Source: Prochlorococcus sp. AG-347-I19
Lineage (GTDB): Bacteria; Cyanobacteriota; Cyanobacteriia; PCC-6307; Cyanobiaceae
Direction of reading: 5' to 3'
NCBI GenBank assembly: GCA_003279105.1
Contig: QCBO01000001.1
Span: 186,001 to 250,000, forward strand
DNA: 64,000 nucleotides
Position numbers and translations under genes: made by a program
Shown: positions 45,128 through 53,612 of the stretch, one piece after another
Position numbering within the stretch: the stretch's first letter is position 1
Layout: every line of letters begins with the position of its first letter
Notes under the pieces: model-generated
What the model was told of the DNA's origin: nothing
The model's database searches: none
Seen by the model: the letters and a program-made list of their open reading frames with translations, nothing else

Positions 45128-45418
45128 TTACTGGAATTTATTAGTAACAATTTGCCAACCTCCTGAAATTAATTCATTCCATGTCTCACAAGCACACTCA
45201 ATAGAATGTAGTCTTGAATTTTTAATTTGGGCTGGTTCACCTAATTCATTTGCATAGAAAAGATGAGTATATACTTGTAAGTTATTAGATACAGATTTCT
45301 TATAACTCTCAAAAAAAATTAATAAACCACTTTTTTTGTTAAACAACCAGCCAGTTGGGGGGTCAATAAGGCTGCTACGATAAAAATAAGTCCGAACATT
45401 AGCGACTCCTGAAGTCAT
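45128..45418 (-). CDS. DUF1651 family protein, copy A
   Basis: A 96-residue protein paralogous to the one at 47565: both start MTxGxANVxT, and share GWLxxxxxxxLIxF, (Y/H)xxYANxLGEP, a helix with W and a GGW/EGW near the end. This matches the marine cyanobacterial DUF1651 family (assigned from memory). Function unknown. It begins a two-gene operon and has a promoter and dyad nearly identical to those of copy B. Confidence 0.7.
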   Translation of the reverse strand: MTSGVANVRTYFYRSSLIDPPTGWLFNKKSGLLIFFESYKKSVSNNLQVYTHLFYANELGEPAQIKNSRLHSIECACETWNELISGGWQIVTNKFQ

Positions 45419-45424
45419 GAAGAT

Positions 45425-45470
45425 AATACAGTTGTACTATTAATATAAATGTACTACTCTTATACGTCAA
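45425..45470 (-). promoter_or_regulatory. Promoter A with LexA-like dyad (DUF1651 copy A)
   Basis: Minus strand: -35 TTGACG (45470-45465), 17-base spacer, -10 TATATT (45447-45442), then AGTACAACTGTATT (45438-45425). The dyad is TACA-N2-TGTA with flanks. Cyanobacterial LexA sites are RGTACNNNDGTWCB; this differs only in the C (T here). It overlaps the expected transcription start, so binding would repress. Confidence 0.6.
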
Positions 45471-45538
45471 GTATTCCTCTGGTAATTATTTAAATACTAA
45501 AATTAATTTCCAGAAATAATCAGCCCTAAACTTCTTAT

Positions 45539-45847
45539 TTGGTAATTGTGAATACAAGTAACTTTTTGAAAAGGAAAATATCATTTAAAGAGTATCTCCA
45601 AAAGAATGCAATGTATCGAAATCCCTTCTATTTAGGATGGAACAAAGGTTGGTCTTTTTTATTTTTTTTAGAGGGCGGCATTGCAAAAATTGAAGCAAAA
45701 GGTTTTGGTATTTCTATTACAACAAAAGTTGAGAAAGGAGAATCACCCCTAGAATCTGCGGATAGACTAGTCTCGAAAGAGCAAAGGATTAGAAAATCAA
45801 GATATTATTCTTGGGTTAAATCTATTAATGAACAAAAAATAAATTAA
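45539..45847 (+). CDS. Uncharacterised protein, 102 residues
   Basis: Starts at TTG 45539 or at GTG 45548. A basic N-terminal half with FYLGWNKGWSFLFFLEGGIA, possibly amphipathic or membrane-associated, then a basic helical C-terminus. It is divergent from copy A. Not recognised. Confidence 0.55.
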   Translation: MVIVNTSNFLKRKISFKEYLQKNAMYRNPFYLGWNKGWSFLFFLEGGIAKIEAKGFGISITTKVEKGESPLESADRLVSKEQRIRKSRYYSWVKSINEQKIN

Positions 45848-45916
45848 CCAGTCCTTAAATTTCTAAAGTAATTTGTTGACATTCAATTTAAAATAGAAAC
45901 TAGTCATTTATTTTTC

Positions 45917-46174
45917 GTGTCCAATAAATTTTATGAATGGTGGAAAAACCATAGAAAAGTTGTTACCTATGGGTCTTTTATCATCTTGTTTGGTTTTTAT
46001 TTATCTCCTGTTGTCAAAGAAGCAAAATACAAAAACCAATGTATTAAGTACTCTTCTAAGGGAGCTTTAACTAAATTTAATAAGGACGATATAGGAGAAA
46101 CTTTACTAGAAGAAACAGGTTTGAATATCGATGAACTAGCAAAGATTGAGGGTTATAAGAATTGCATTAATTAA
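45917..46174 (+). CDS. Membrane protein with PVVK motif, 85 residues
   Basis: Starts at GTG 45917. One membrane helix (VVTYGSFIILFGFYLSPVV), then KEAKYKNQCIKYSSKGALTK, resembling the region after the helix of the 145-residue protein at 18291. Second Cys near the C-terminus. Unknown function. Confidence 0.55.
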   Translation: MSNKFYEWWKNHRKVVTYGSFIILFGFYLSPVVKEAKYKNQCIKYSSKGALTKFNKDDIGETLLEETGLNIDELAKIEGYKNCIN

Positions 46175-46205
46175 AAAGTTCGCAAAAATTACGCTGAGTT
46201 TTTAA

Positions 46206-46412
46206 ATGATTAAAAGTATTTTTAAACTTATTTTATTAATATTATTATTTGGATTTATATCAATAAGTCCAAAAACAAGATATTGGGTTAGCATAACTCT
46301 AAAAGAAATTTCTTCATTTCTTTTATGGACTGTTAAATATGAAGATAGAGAAAAATGGATTATAGATAAACCAAGTTGGATACCTGACCAAAAACTTAAG
46401 CCATCGTATTAA
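46206..46412 (+). CDS. Small membrane protein, 68 residues
   Basis: One N-terminal helix (FKLILLILLFGFISI) and a soluble tail (DREKWIIDKPSWIPDQKL). The stop is immediately followed by the mini-ligase start, so the two are coupled. Confidence 0.55.
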   Translation: MIKSIFKLILLILLFGFISISPKTRYWVSITLKEISSFLLWTVKYEDREKWIIDKPSWIPDQKLKPSY

Positions 46413-47162
46413 ATGAAGACTTATTTAGAAGAACGAATTGAATGGTATGACGATAATTATCGAAGTGGTAATGCTTTAATCTCTGATAAGCAGTTCGACC
46501 AACTTGAAAAAAATTTATTAAGAACAAACCCAAATTGTGATTACTTTAAAAAGAAAAATAAACTAGTTTTACCGTCATTAGAAAAGGATTCGATAGATGA
46601 ATTTTTGAAAGGATTATTAGTAGATACCAGATTATTAATTGAACCAAAAATTGATGGTTGTGCTGTTGCTTTGCAATATAGGGATGGAACTCTGGAGAAA
46701 GCAATTTCAAGAAAAGGGGCAGACGTTACTAGTAAACTCACTAAAGTCCAAGACATTCCTAATAATCTCCCTTTGCGAGGAGTTCTTCAAGTTAGAGGTG
46801 AATTATATGCACCCAACCAAAGTCCAAATATCTCCCAGAGAATCGCTTCTGGATTTCTAAGAGCTAAAGAAGGATTTTCTGAAAGTCTTAGCTTCTGCGC
46901 ATTTCAAATACTTAATTCAACACTTAACCAATATGAGTCCAAAAAATGTCTTTCAAAGCTTGGCTTCACGATCCCTCAGGATATTTCATGCAACTTTACG
47001 AGCCAAGTTGAAGTATTTAGAAAACAATGGCTAGAAGGGAAGCTTTTTAGTAAATATCCAACAGATGGAATAGTAGTAAAAATAAATTCTAGAAAATTAC
47101 AATTGATTAGAGAAAAATCAAATTTAGATTATCCTTATTGGCAAGTGGCAATAAAACATTAA
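46413..47162 (+). CDS. Reduced NAD+-type DNA ligase (adenylation core only)
   Basis: A 249-residue protein homologous to the N-terminal part of LigA. The Ia (NAD-binding) segment is YDDNYRSGNALISDKQFDQL. The catalytic lysine is K79 in EPKIDGCAVALQYRDG, with LQVRGELYAP (motif III), TDGIVVKIN (motif IV) and WQVAIKH (motif V) following. It ends there: no OB-fold, zinc finger, helix-hairpin-helix or BRCT domain, where full LigA is about 670 residues. It may still adenylate itself and act on nicks with a partner. It starts right after the previous stop, so it is part of an operon. Confidence 0.8.
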   Translation: MKTYLEERIEWYDDNYRSGNALISDKQFDQLEKNLLRTNPNCDYFKKKNKLVLPSLEKDSIDEFLKGLLVDTRLLIEPKIDGCAVALQYRDGTLEKAISRKGADVTSKLTKVQDIPNNLPLRGVLQVRGELYAPNQSPNISQRIASGFLRAKEGFSESLSFCAFQILNSTLNQYESKKCLSKLGFTIPQDISCNFTSQVEVFRKQWLEGKLFSKYPTDGIVVKINSRKLQLIREKSNLDYPYWQVAIKH

Positions 47163-47275
47163 TGGAATTAATACACCAGATTTTTCCTTCTTGGCATATT
47201 TACTTGGATATGTTTTTGGTTGGCTTTGCAACTTACGGTTTTCTGAGAATTAAGAAAAAAATAAAAACTAAATAA
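47162..47275 (+). CDS. Micro-protein, 37 residues
   Basis: The ATG overlaps the mini-ligase stop by one base (TAATG), giving coupled translation. The product has a hydrophobic segment (WHIYLDMFLVGFATYGFL) and a basic tail RIKKKIKTK. Last gene of the 46206-47275 unit. Confidence 0.45.
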   Translation: MELIHQIFPSWHIYLDMFLVGFATYGFLRIKKKIKTK

Positions 47276-47285
47276 AATTTTTAAA

Positions 47286-47438
47286 TCATCCTTGGTCCTT
47301 AAGCATGGATTTAAGTTGTTCGGTATCTAATTGTTCAAGATAATTTCTCATTGCCAACCAAGATCTTCTGCTTTCTAACTTTCCACTTTGTTTAAATAAA
47401 TTTGCGGAAACTTGATCTATCAATTCTTTATGAGTCAT
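47286..47438 (-). CDS. Small helical protein, 50 residues
   Basis: I chose the ATG at 47438 (THKELIDQVSANLFKQ) because it overlaps the stop of the 46-residue upstream ORF by 11 bases; the frame is open 12 residues further to 47474. Helical (SRRSWLAMRNYLEQLDTEQL). Third gene of the DUF1651 copy B operon. Confidence 0.55.
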   Translation of the reverse strand: MTHKELIDQVSANLFKQSGKLESRRSWLAMRNYLEQLDTEQLKSMLKDQG

Positions 47439-47568
47439 ATTTATATTCTTCATCAAGTTCAATGACAACACCATTAAAAAATTCTGCTAATAATTTTGAT
47501 GGGTCTTGCATAGATATCTTTCTATCTACTTTTGATAATTTCTTTTTGATTGGATTTAAGTTAGTCAT
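47428..47568 (-). CDS. Small protein, 46 residues
   Basis: ATG at 47568 overlaps the stop of the DUF1651 copy B gene (ATGA). Basic start (NLNPIKKKLSKVDRK) then an acidic end (GVVIELDEEYKYDS). It links copy B with the 50-residue ORF; not recognised. Confidence 0.5.
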   Translation of the reverse strand: MTNLNPIKKKLSKVDRKISMQDPSKLLAEFFNGVVIELDEEYKYDS

Positions 47569-47864
47569 ACAGATTCAGGTAATTCAAGTTCTTCGAAAGT
47601 CCAACCTTCTAATTGAAGGTCATGCCATTTATCCCAAGCATTATCCAAATACATTTGAGTGGATGATTTAATTGCCATTGGCTCACCAAGATCATTTGCA
47701 TAATATGTATGAGCAAAAATTCTCATATTATTTCTTGGAGATTTTTTATTCCTTATAAATAAAATTAATCTGCTGCGGTCTGGGCTAAGCAACCAACCAC
47801 TTGGGGACTCATTACGATAACCGTAAGAAAAATTAGTCCAAACATTAGCTCCTCCTAAAGTCAT
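47565..47864 (-). CDS. DUF1651 family protein, copy B
   Basis: A 99-residue paralogue of the gene at 45128, with GWLLSPDRSRLILFIRNKKS, then HTYYANDLGEPMAIKSS and LQLEGWTFEELELPE. It heads a three-gene operon of overlapping ORFs and has a promoter and dyad almost identical to copy A. Function unknown. Confidence 0.7.
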   Translation of the reverse strand: MTLGGANVWTNFSYGYRNESPSGWLLSPDRSRLILFIRNKKSPRNNMRIFAHTYYANDLGEPMAIKSSTQMYLDNAWDKWHDLQLEGWTFEELELPESV

Positions 47865-47872
47865 TAATTAGT

Positions 47873-47919
47873 AATACATGTGTACTACTAATATAAATAC
47901 ATTAGAAATGGATCGTCAA
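47873..47919 (-). promoter_or_regulatory. Promoter B with LexA-like dyad (DUF1651 copy B)
   Basis: Minus strand: -35 TTGACG (47919-47914), 18-base spacer, -10 TATATT (47895-47890), then AGTACACATGTATT (47886-47873). Distance from -10 to dyad is 3 bases, the same as for copy A. AGTAC...TGTA again resembles the cyanobacterial LexA consensus with one mismatch. Conservation between the two copies, while spacers differ, argues for a real operator. Confidence 0.6.
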
Positions 47920-48009
47920 GTATTTTGGCAAATAAATTATTTAAACTGATAGAGAATAAAAACAGCTCAGTTATTCCAAAAAATAAAATACCCACCAAAA
48001 GCCTGTTTT

Positions 48010-48205
48010 AGCAAGCATTTTGATAGGTAAGACCGGATCCCCGTCAGTTCTCTGCTGCATCGACCTGGAAATGCCAGAAGAGGATTCAAAGTGGGCTTTC
48101 GTTTCCGATTACAAGATCGGTTTACTACCGCATCACGACAGTCTCCTCATGTCGAAAGAGAGTCAGATCAGAGCACATAAAGAAGAACTTAACCAAAGAT
48201 CCAGT
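48010..48205 (-). ncRNA. GC-richer structured RNA gene beside purK, possibly 6S RNA
   Basis: About 195 bases of markedly higher GC interrupt AT-rich sequence just downstream of purK. On the minus strand there are perfect short stems: CGACA with TGTCG, CGGT with ACCG, CCGAT with ATCGG, CTGG with CCAG. Longer pairing GGTTAAG with CTTACC could close the ends. GCTTG-CTAAAA-CAGGC followed by TTTT (about 48017-48002) resembles a terminator. From memory, cyanobacterial 6S RNA (ssaA) is linked to purK, and the length fits. A competing reading is an ORF of 81 residues (48020-48265, plus). Strand and identity are tentative. Confidence 0.4.
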
Positions 48206-48227
48206 AATCTAACTCTAACTTATTTTT

Positions 48228-49418
48228 TTATGCATTTGGAGATGGCCAAATGTCTCTTACCATAGTTAATAAAATTTGAGCTTCATCATATCTTTCTGAA
48301 TGCGTTTTACCATTTAATAAAAATGTGATGTGAGCCATTTTTCTTCCCAGAATTTCGCGAGATTTGCCATAACAATGAATATTAGAACCCTCAATTTCAG
48401 ATAACATTTTAATTCTGGTTTCCATTGAGATTGGGAAATTCTTTTTTAACCCCAGTAGATTTATCATAATTGCACCTTCACAGTTCATTTTAATTTCAGG
48501 TGGCATTATCCCAGAAGAAATGCAAACATATTGATCAAACTGACTTGAAGTGCAAGCTTCAATAGAGAAATGAGCTGAGTTATGTGTTCTAGGAGCTATT
48601 TCATTAATTAAAAGACCATTATCTCCATAGAAGAATTCAATAGCTAAAACTCCAACGTAATTAAGTTCATTGACTATTGAGGAGAAAATATTTATTGCAA
48701 ATAAGTTCAAATCATATTCATTTGTTCCAGGTGCAAGAACCCAATCACATACATGGTTTGATTGGAACGTCTCAACTATTGGAAAGAATCTTATCTTACC
48801 GGTCCTATCTCTCGAACCAACAAGAGCCAGTTCTTTTTCATACTCTATCCATTCTTCTATTAACCATTCATCAGAATTATTTTCTGTTAAAAAAGAATCT
48901 AAATCTTCTTTTGTCTTTATTTTTTTGTTCCCTTTACCGTCATATCCACCTTTATTTGATTTTGCCATTAGAGGAAAAGTCCAATTTTTGATTTCCTCAT
49001 CCGAGATATTTTTAAAATCTTCAATACTTATCCATTTTGGACAGGGAATATTCAATCTATCTATTAATTTTTTTTGAGAAAACCTATCTACTAATGGCTT
49101 AATTGCATTAAGGCTTGGAACAAAAATATCGTTATTGCCAATTAAATTTAATTTATCAATTTTTATCCATTCATTTTCAAAAATTATTTTTTCACACTCA
49201 TTAATTAATGATTTATTACCTCTTATCTTTAAAGGATCAGCTTCAATGACATGATCTGCTTTTGAACCAGCAGGATCATCACAAGATTTTGTTTGCACAC
49301 ATACTTCTAAATCTCTTTTTTTAGCTGCCTCGGTTAACATCAACGCCAGTTGACCACCTCCAATTATTCCTAGGGAATAATTTTTCTTAATATCGTTAAT
49401 TTTTTTTTTAAAACTCAT
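48228..49418 (-). CDS. purK: 5-(carboxyamino)imidazole ribonucleotide synthase
   Basis: A 396-residue ATP-grasp enzyme: LGIIGGGQLALMLTEAAKKR (N-terminal signature), MAKSNKGGYDGKGN (ATP site), EEWIEYEKELALV and LLINEIAPRTHNSAHFSIEA (catalytic Asn-Glu/Arg region). PurK carboxylates AIR with bicarbonate in purine biosynthesis. It is divergent from aroB, with a 125-base intergenic region. Confidence 0.95.
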   Translation of the reverse strand: MSFKKKINDIKKNYSLGIIGGGQLALMLTEAAKKRDLEVCVQTKSCDDPAGSKADHVIEADPLKIRGNKSLINECEKIIFENEWIKIDKLNLIGNNDIFVPSLNAIKPLVDRFSQKKLIDRLNIPCPKWISIEDFKNISDEEIKNWTFPLMAKSNKGGYDGKGNKKIKTKEDLDSFLTENNSDEWLIEEWIEYEKELALVGSRDRTGKIRFFPIVETFQSNHVCDWVLAPGTNEYDLNLFAINIFSSIVNELNYVGVLAIEFFYGDNGLLINEIAPRTHNSAHFSIEACTSSQFDQYVCISSGIMPPEIKMNCEGAIMINLLGLKKNFPISMETRIKMLSEIEGSNIHCYGKSREILGRKMAHITFLLNGKTHSERYDEAQILLTMVRDIWPSPNA

Positions 49419-49543
49419 AGCATGATTTTATTACCATTTCTAATTCTTAACAACTGAATTTTTAAGGATCTAGAGCTTAGATTTTGCTAATATATAAAGT
49501 ATTTAATACCAAATATTTATAAATTTTAACTAGGTAATCAATT

Positions 49544-50635
49544 GTGAATAAGAGAAAAATATTAGTCCCATTGGGTGATAAGTCATACGAAGTAACTCTA
49601 GAAGCAGGGATATTGAATAATATCAGCGAAGAACTTTTAAAAATTGGAATAACAAAGAATAGAAAAATACTTGTGATTTCAAATGAAGAAATATCAAATT
49701 TGTATGGAGAAAAATTTTTAAATAATTTAAAAGATAATAAATTTCAGGCCAAAATGTTCCTTATCAAGGCTGGAGAATCATATAAAAACTTAAAAACCTT
49801 AAGTGAAATATATGATGTAGCATTTGAATTTGGCTTAGATAGAAATTCAATAATTATTGCCCTTGGAGGAGGAATTGTTGGAGATGTAAGTGGTTTTGCA
49901 GCTGCGACTTGGCTGAGAGGTATCGAATATATTCAGATTCCAACAACATTATTATCAATGGTTGATTCATCTGTGGGAGGGAAAACAGGAGTAAATCATC
50001 CAAAAGGTAAGAATTTAATTGGAGCTTTCAACCAACCTAAAGCAGTTTTTATTGATCCAGAAACTTTAAAAAGTTTGCCAAAAAGAGAATTTAGTGCAGG
50101 CATGGCCGAAGTAATAAAATACGGAGTAATAAGAGATAAAGAACTTTTCGAATACTTAGAAATTGAAAAAAACAAAAATGAACTTATAAATCTCAAAAAT
50201 GAATATCTAATTAAAATAATTAATAGTTCAATTAAAACAAAGTCTCATGTTGTTTCTCAAGACGAACATGAAAATGGTGTTAGAGCAATATTGAATTATG
50301 GTCATTCTTTTGGTCACGTTATTGAAAATTTATGTGGATACGGCAAATTTCTGCATGGTGAGGCAATATCAATTGGTATGAATATTGCGGGGAAAATAGC
50401 AATTGAAAAAGGGTTATGGTCTAAAGAAGAATTAGAGAGACAGCGAATTCTCTTAGAGAGTTATGATCTTCCTACCGAGATCCCCAAAATAAATAAAGAA
50501 GACGTTCTAACAATACTTATGGGCGATAAAAAAGTTCGTGATGGCAAAATGAGATTTATATTACCGAAAGAAATTGGTGCAGTGGATATATATGATGACG
50601 TAGAAGATTCATTATTTTTAAAGTTTTTTTCTTAA
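49544..50635 (+). CDS. aroB: 3-dehydroquinate synthase
   Basis: A 363-residue enzyme starting [43 protein letters not shown] and [13 protein letters not shown] are AroB signatures; [11 protein letters not shown] gives zinc-ligand His. It converts DAHP to 3-dehydroquinate in the shikimate pathway. It overlaps the convergent methyltransferase gene by 4 bases. Confidence 0.97.
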   Translation: MNKRKILVPLGDKSYEVTLEAGILNNISEELLKIGITKNRKILVISNEEISNLYGEKFLNNLKDNKFQAKMFLIKAGESYKNLKTLSEIYDVAFEFGLDRNSIIIALGGGIVGDVSGFAAATWLRGIEYIQIPTTLLSMVDSSVGGKTGVNHPKGKNLIGAFNQPKAVFIDPETLKSLPKREFSAGMAEVIKYGVIRDKELFEYLEIEKNKNELINLKNEYLIKIINSSIKTKSHVVSQDEHENGVRAILNYGHSFGHVIENLCGYGKFLHGEAISIGMNIAGKIAIEKGLWSKEELERQRILLESYDLPTEIPKINKEDVLTILMGDKKVRDGKMRFILPKEIGAVDIYDDVEDSLFLKFFS

Positions 50636-51822
50636 CGCAAACAGGTTGAATCTATATTCATTTCCTTCTCCTTAAACTTATTAAAAACAAACCACCTAAA
50701 ATTACCTAGACATACAGGATCAACGAGTCTAAGTAATGCCTCTCTTCTTAAAAGAGCATTTGATAAATCCTCCTTAAATTCCTTCTGAATTCCATAAAGT
50801 CTCTCTGCCAATCCAAGTGCCAACAAAGCCTCTCCTTGTTTAGTTATTCCAAGAGTGTTAAATCCAAGAGTCTCAGCATCATTAATTAAAGTTTCTATGC
50901 ACACATGAGATGTTAAATCGCAATTCCCAGGAAAAGCTAAGACATCATTCATCATTTTTTGATTTTCATAAGAAACTATGGTCCCATCAGAATTCTTAGA
51001 GTTATAGTATTTTTTAGCTTCTTTAGCATAATCAATTATCAATAAAATACCATTATTGATTTTTCCATAAATAGCTTCTAACCATTTTGAATTATCTACA
51101 TGCCATTCGGTTGTCCATCCTTCAAGAGCATCTTCAGGTGGAATAGTTATTCCCAACTCACTTTTAGCAAGTTCAAAACTTTTTTCCAATTCACTTGTAA
51201 TTGGCATTTTATCAAAAAATAATTTATGAGATTTTTTCTCTATAGAAACGGCTTGTCGAATTAATTTTCCCTTTGAGAAGGTTATTCTCTCTACTGGCAA
51301 AGCATCCAAAACCTCATTTGCTAGAACTATTCCATTTATATTATTTTCTTCTATTTCATCCAAACCTTTCCATAAAATATCAATACCTAAGTTCAAAAAT
51401 TCATCCAATTTATTTTTTTGTTTTTCTACCATCCCTTTATTAGGTTCAATAATTACAAAAGAAACTCCTTCTAAAAAATTCTTACTGTTTTCTAAAAAAT
51501 ATTTAATTAATCCACTCATAAAGCTTCCATCTCCAGCTCCAAATTCAGTTACAGCTAATTTCTGATTAGATAAAAAACTACTTTTGAACTGAATCAACCA
51601 ATCTTCTATTTGTTTACCAACCAGAAAAGCAAAATCATCAGATAAAGATGGTGATGTGACAAAATCTCCTCGAACGCCCAACTCAGCTTTACCGCTGCCG
51701 TAATAACCATTAGTAGGATCATTTAATGCAAAATTCATAAAGTCATAAAAACTTATAGTCCCACCCATTTTTTTTATTTTTTTTATTAACCAATCTGGAT
51801 TATTCACAGGTAAGCTATTCAT
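50632..51822 (-). CDS. MidA-like SAM-dependent methyltransferase
   Basis: A 396-residue protein of the Methyltransf_28 (NDUFAF7/MidA) family: [20 protein letters not shown], then the SAM site [16 protein letters not shown] and [16 protein letters not shown]. The mitochondrial relative methylates an Arg in complex I. In cyanobacteria the substrate is unknown; an NDH-1 subunit is possible. Confidence 0.85.
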   Translation of the reverse strand: MNSLPVNNPDWLIKKIKKMGGTISFYDFMNFALNDPTNGYYGSGKAELGVRGDFVTSPSLSDDFAFLVGKQIEDWLIQFKSSFLSNQKLAVTEFGAGDGSFMSGLIKYFLENSKNFLEGVSFVIIEPNKGMVEKQKNKLDEFLNLGIDILWKGLDEIEENNINGIVLANEVLDALPVERITFSKGKLIRQAVSIEKKSHKLFFDKMPITSELEKSFELAKSELGITIPPEDALEGWTTEWHVDNSKWLEAIYGKINNGILLIIDYAKEAKKYYNSKNSDGTIVSYENQKMMNDVLAFPGNCDLTSHVCIETLINDAETLGFNTLGITKQGEALLALGLAERLYGIQKEFKEDLSNALLRREALLRLVDPVCLGNFRWFVFNKFKEKEMNIDSTCLR

Positions 51823-51854
51823 CAGCGAAAATATAAAGAGACAAAACTTATTTT

Positions 51855-52652
51855 ATGCCTTCAAAGATTAACTATTTATTAGGAATATTTCTATCTATAT
51901 TAGTTTTAATTTCAAATAAACCCGTTTTCGCTATAAATAATCCAAATCTCTTACCAGAAGAAAAAACACCAGTAATTGATTTAGCTAAAACATTAAGCCC
52001 TAATCAGAAAAAATCTTTAGAGGAAAAGCTCAACAATCTAGAAATTGAAAGTGGCTGGAAAATTAAATATTTATCTCAGTTTGAGAGTACACCTGGCAGT
52101 GCAATAAAGGACTATTGGGATTTAGATGAGACAAGTTTGTTGATAGTTGCGGATCCTAGAGGGGGAAATTTACTGAACTTTAACGTCGGGGAGGCTTATT
52201 TTAATTTTATGCCAAGGTTATTTTGGGTTGAACTTCAAACAAGATTTGGCAACCAATATTATGTTAAAGATCACGGCGAGGATGGTTCAGTATTAGACGC
52301 AATTGATTCAGTAAAGATTTGCCTCGAAAGAGGAGGATGCCAAGTTGTCCCTGGCCTACCCAAAGAGCAATATATATGGACTTTATGTACATCGATTCTT
52401 GGAGGTTTAGTAGCAGGTTTTGCATCTGCCCCAAGAAAAGAAGGTCAAGTCATATCAATTGGATTTTTAGCTCTTCTTTCTCCTTTATGGGGAATGTTAT
52501 TTGGAATTTTTGGTTTGGCACCGATAATATCCAGAACAAATGATTTATTACCTTTATTTAAAAATGGTTTAGCTTTTACAGCCGCAGGAATTGCGGGTTA
52601 TATCTTGTCTCAAACATTATTTTCAAGATATGAAAAGCCCAAAAATACTTAA
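51855..52652 (+). CDS. TPM-domain (Psb32-like) membrane protein
   Basis: A 265-residue protein: signal peptide (1-25), a TPM domain (about 35-165, VIDLAKTLSPNQKKSLEEKL and TSLLIVADPRGG), then two membrane helices (175-200 and 205-255). Resembles Psb32/TLP18.3, which aids photosystem II repair. The gene diverges from the methyltransferase gene. Confidence 0.8.
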   Translation: MPSKINYLLGIFLSILVLISNKPVFAINNPNLLPEEKTPVIDLAKTLSPNQKKSLEEKLNNLEIESGWKIKYLSQFESTPGSAIKDYWDLDETSLLIVADPRGGNLLNFNVGEAYFNFMPRLFWVELQTRFGNQYYVKDHGEDGSVLDAIDSVKICLERGGCQVVPGLPKEQYIWTLCTSILGGLVAGFASAPRKEGQVISIGFLALLSPLWGMLFGIFGLAPIISRTNDLLPLFKNGLAFTAAGIAGYILSQTLFSRYEKPKNT

Positions 52653-52675
52653 AAAATGAACAAAAATATCTAATC

Positions 52676-53509
52676 CTAAAAAAATTTATCTTCTTCACGA
52701 ATTTCACCAGATTCTGAATACCATCGATGAGAAACATGACTTAAGCCCTTTTTTTCAAACTCAATCCATGAAAAGTTAATTAGTAATTTTCCATCTTCAT
52801 CAGTTTTATATCTTGGCACCACAGCAGTGTTGAAATAAATTGTTCCTTTACTATCAATTTTAAACATCTCTCTTAAACCAAGATTTCTTTTAAGCCGGTT
52901 GTGCATATGACCAAAAATCACAAGATCAACTTTTCTTCTCTTTTGTATTTGAGAAATAGCAGTAGACAAATCTCTATCTCCCCAATCTAATGAGGGTAAT
53001 TTCCAGTCTTTCCCACAAATGCTTTTAGGTTCTGAACCTAAACCCGAAGGACCAGCATGAGACATAATTATTAAAGGTACATCGTCAATACTCTCTTCTG
53101 AACATTTGATGATTTTATTTATTGAATCTTGTTCGGTTATAGGTCCATAAACGCCTTTAACTTCTTTTGAAAGATAATAGCCGCCGCCAGAACTACATGG
53201 TCTAGCAGACAATAAATTTATTTGATTATTAAAAACTTTCAAATCCCATGCAAAGTATTTTTCACCAAGAACACGTATCTGCTTTGAGAGAGTTTCGCCT
53301 GTAGAATCTTTTCCTCTATCATGATTTCCTAAAATCACAAAAGTAGGAATTTTGATCTCATTGATTTTTTTAATTATTTTGACACTTCCATCAGAAATAT
53401 CACCAACAAATAAAACAATATTTGGTTTGATAATCGATAAAACTTTCAAGTCTAATTCAGACCATTGACCATGACAGTCACCAACAATAGCAATTTTTAA
53501 ATTTGTCAG
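52676..53509 (-). CDS. Metallophosphoesterase with non-canonical start
   Basis: From the TTG at 53449 the product would lack the first metal motif. Extending the same frame upstream adds IAIVGDCHGQWSEL, the DxH motif, followed by LFVGDISDG, FVILGNHDRG (GNHD) and IFGHMHNRL (GHxH). So translation must begin near CTG 53509 (LTNLKIAIVGD) or ATT 53512; an in-frame TAA lies 12 bases further up, and no ATG, GTG or TTG is available. The family is the cyanobacterial calcineurin-like TIGR04168 type. Substrate unknown. Confidence 0.8.
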   Translation of the reverse strand: MTNLKIAIVGDCHGQWSELDLKVLSIIKPNIVLFVGDISDGSVKIIKKINEIKIPTFVILGNHDRGKDSTGETLSKQIRVLGEKYFAWDLKVFNNQINLLSARPCSSGGGYYLSKEVKGVYGPITEQDSINKIIKCSEESIDDVPLIIMSHAGPSGLGSEPKSICGKDWKLPSLDWGDRDLSTAISQIQKRRKVDLVIFGHMHNRLKRNLGLREMFKIDSKGTIYFNTAVVPRYKTDEDGKLLINFSWIEFEKKGLSHVSHRWYSESGEIREEDKFF

Positions 53510-53612
53510 AATTTTTTCTGTTTAAAGGCATATAATCTATTTAGAGATATTCTAAATCCTGACCAGTATAACTTCTACTGCAAAACAGAAATCAGTTCAA
53601 AACGAAGAGGAT

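Noticed and set aside
44959-45150. Alternative minus frame over the four-cysteine protein
   Set aside because: Overlaps the better-supported 77-residue frame with the zinc-ribbon-like cysteines and starts inside the DUF1651 gene.
48020-48265. 81-residue plus-strand ORF across the GC-rich segment
   Set aside because: Kept only as an alternative reading: all three plus frames are largely open because of base composition, it runs into the 3' end of purK, and the stems plus terminator-like end favour an RNA gene.
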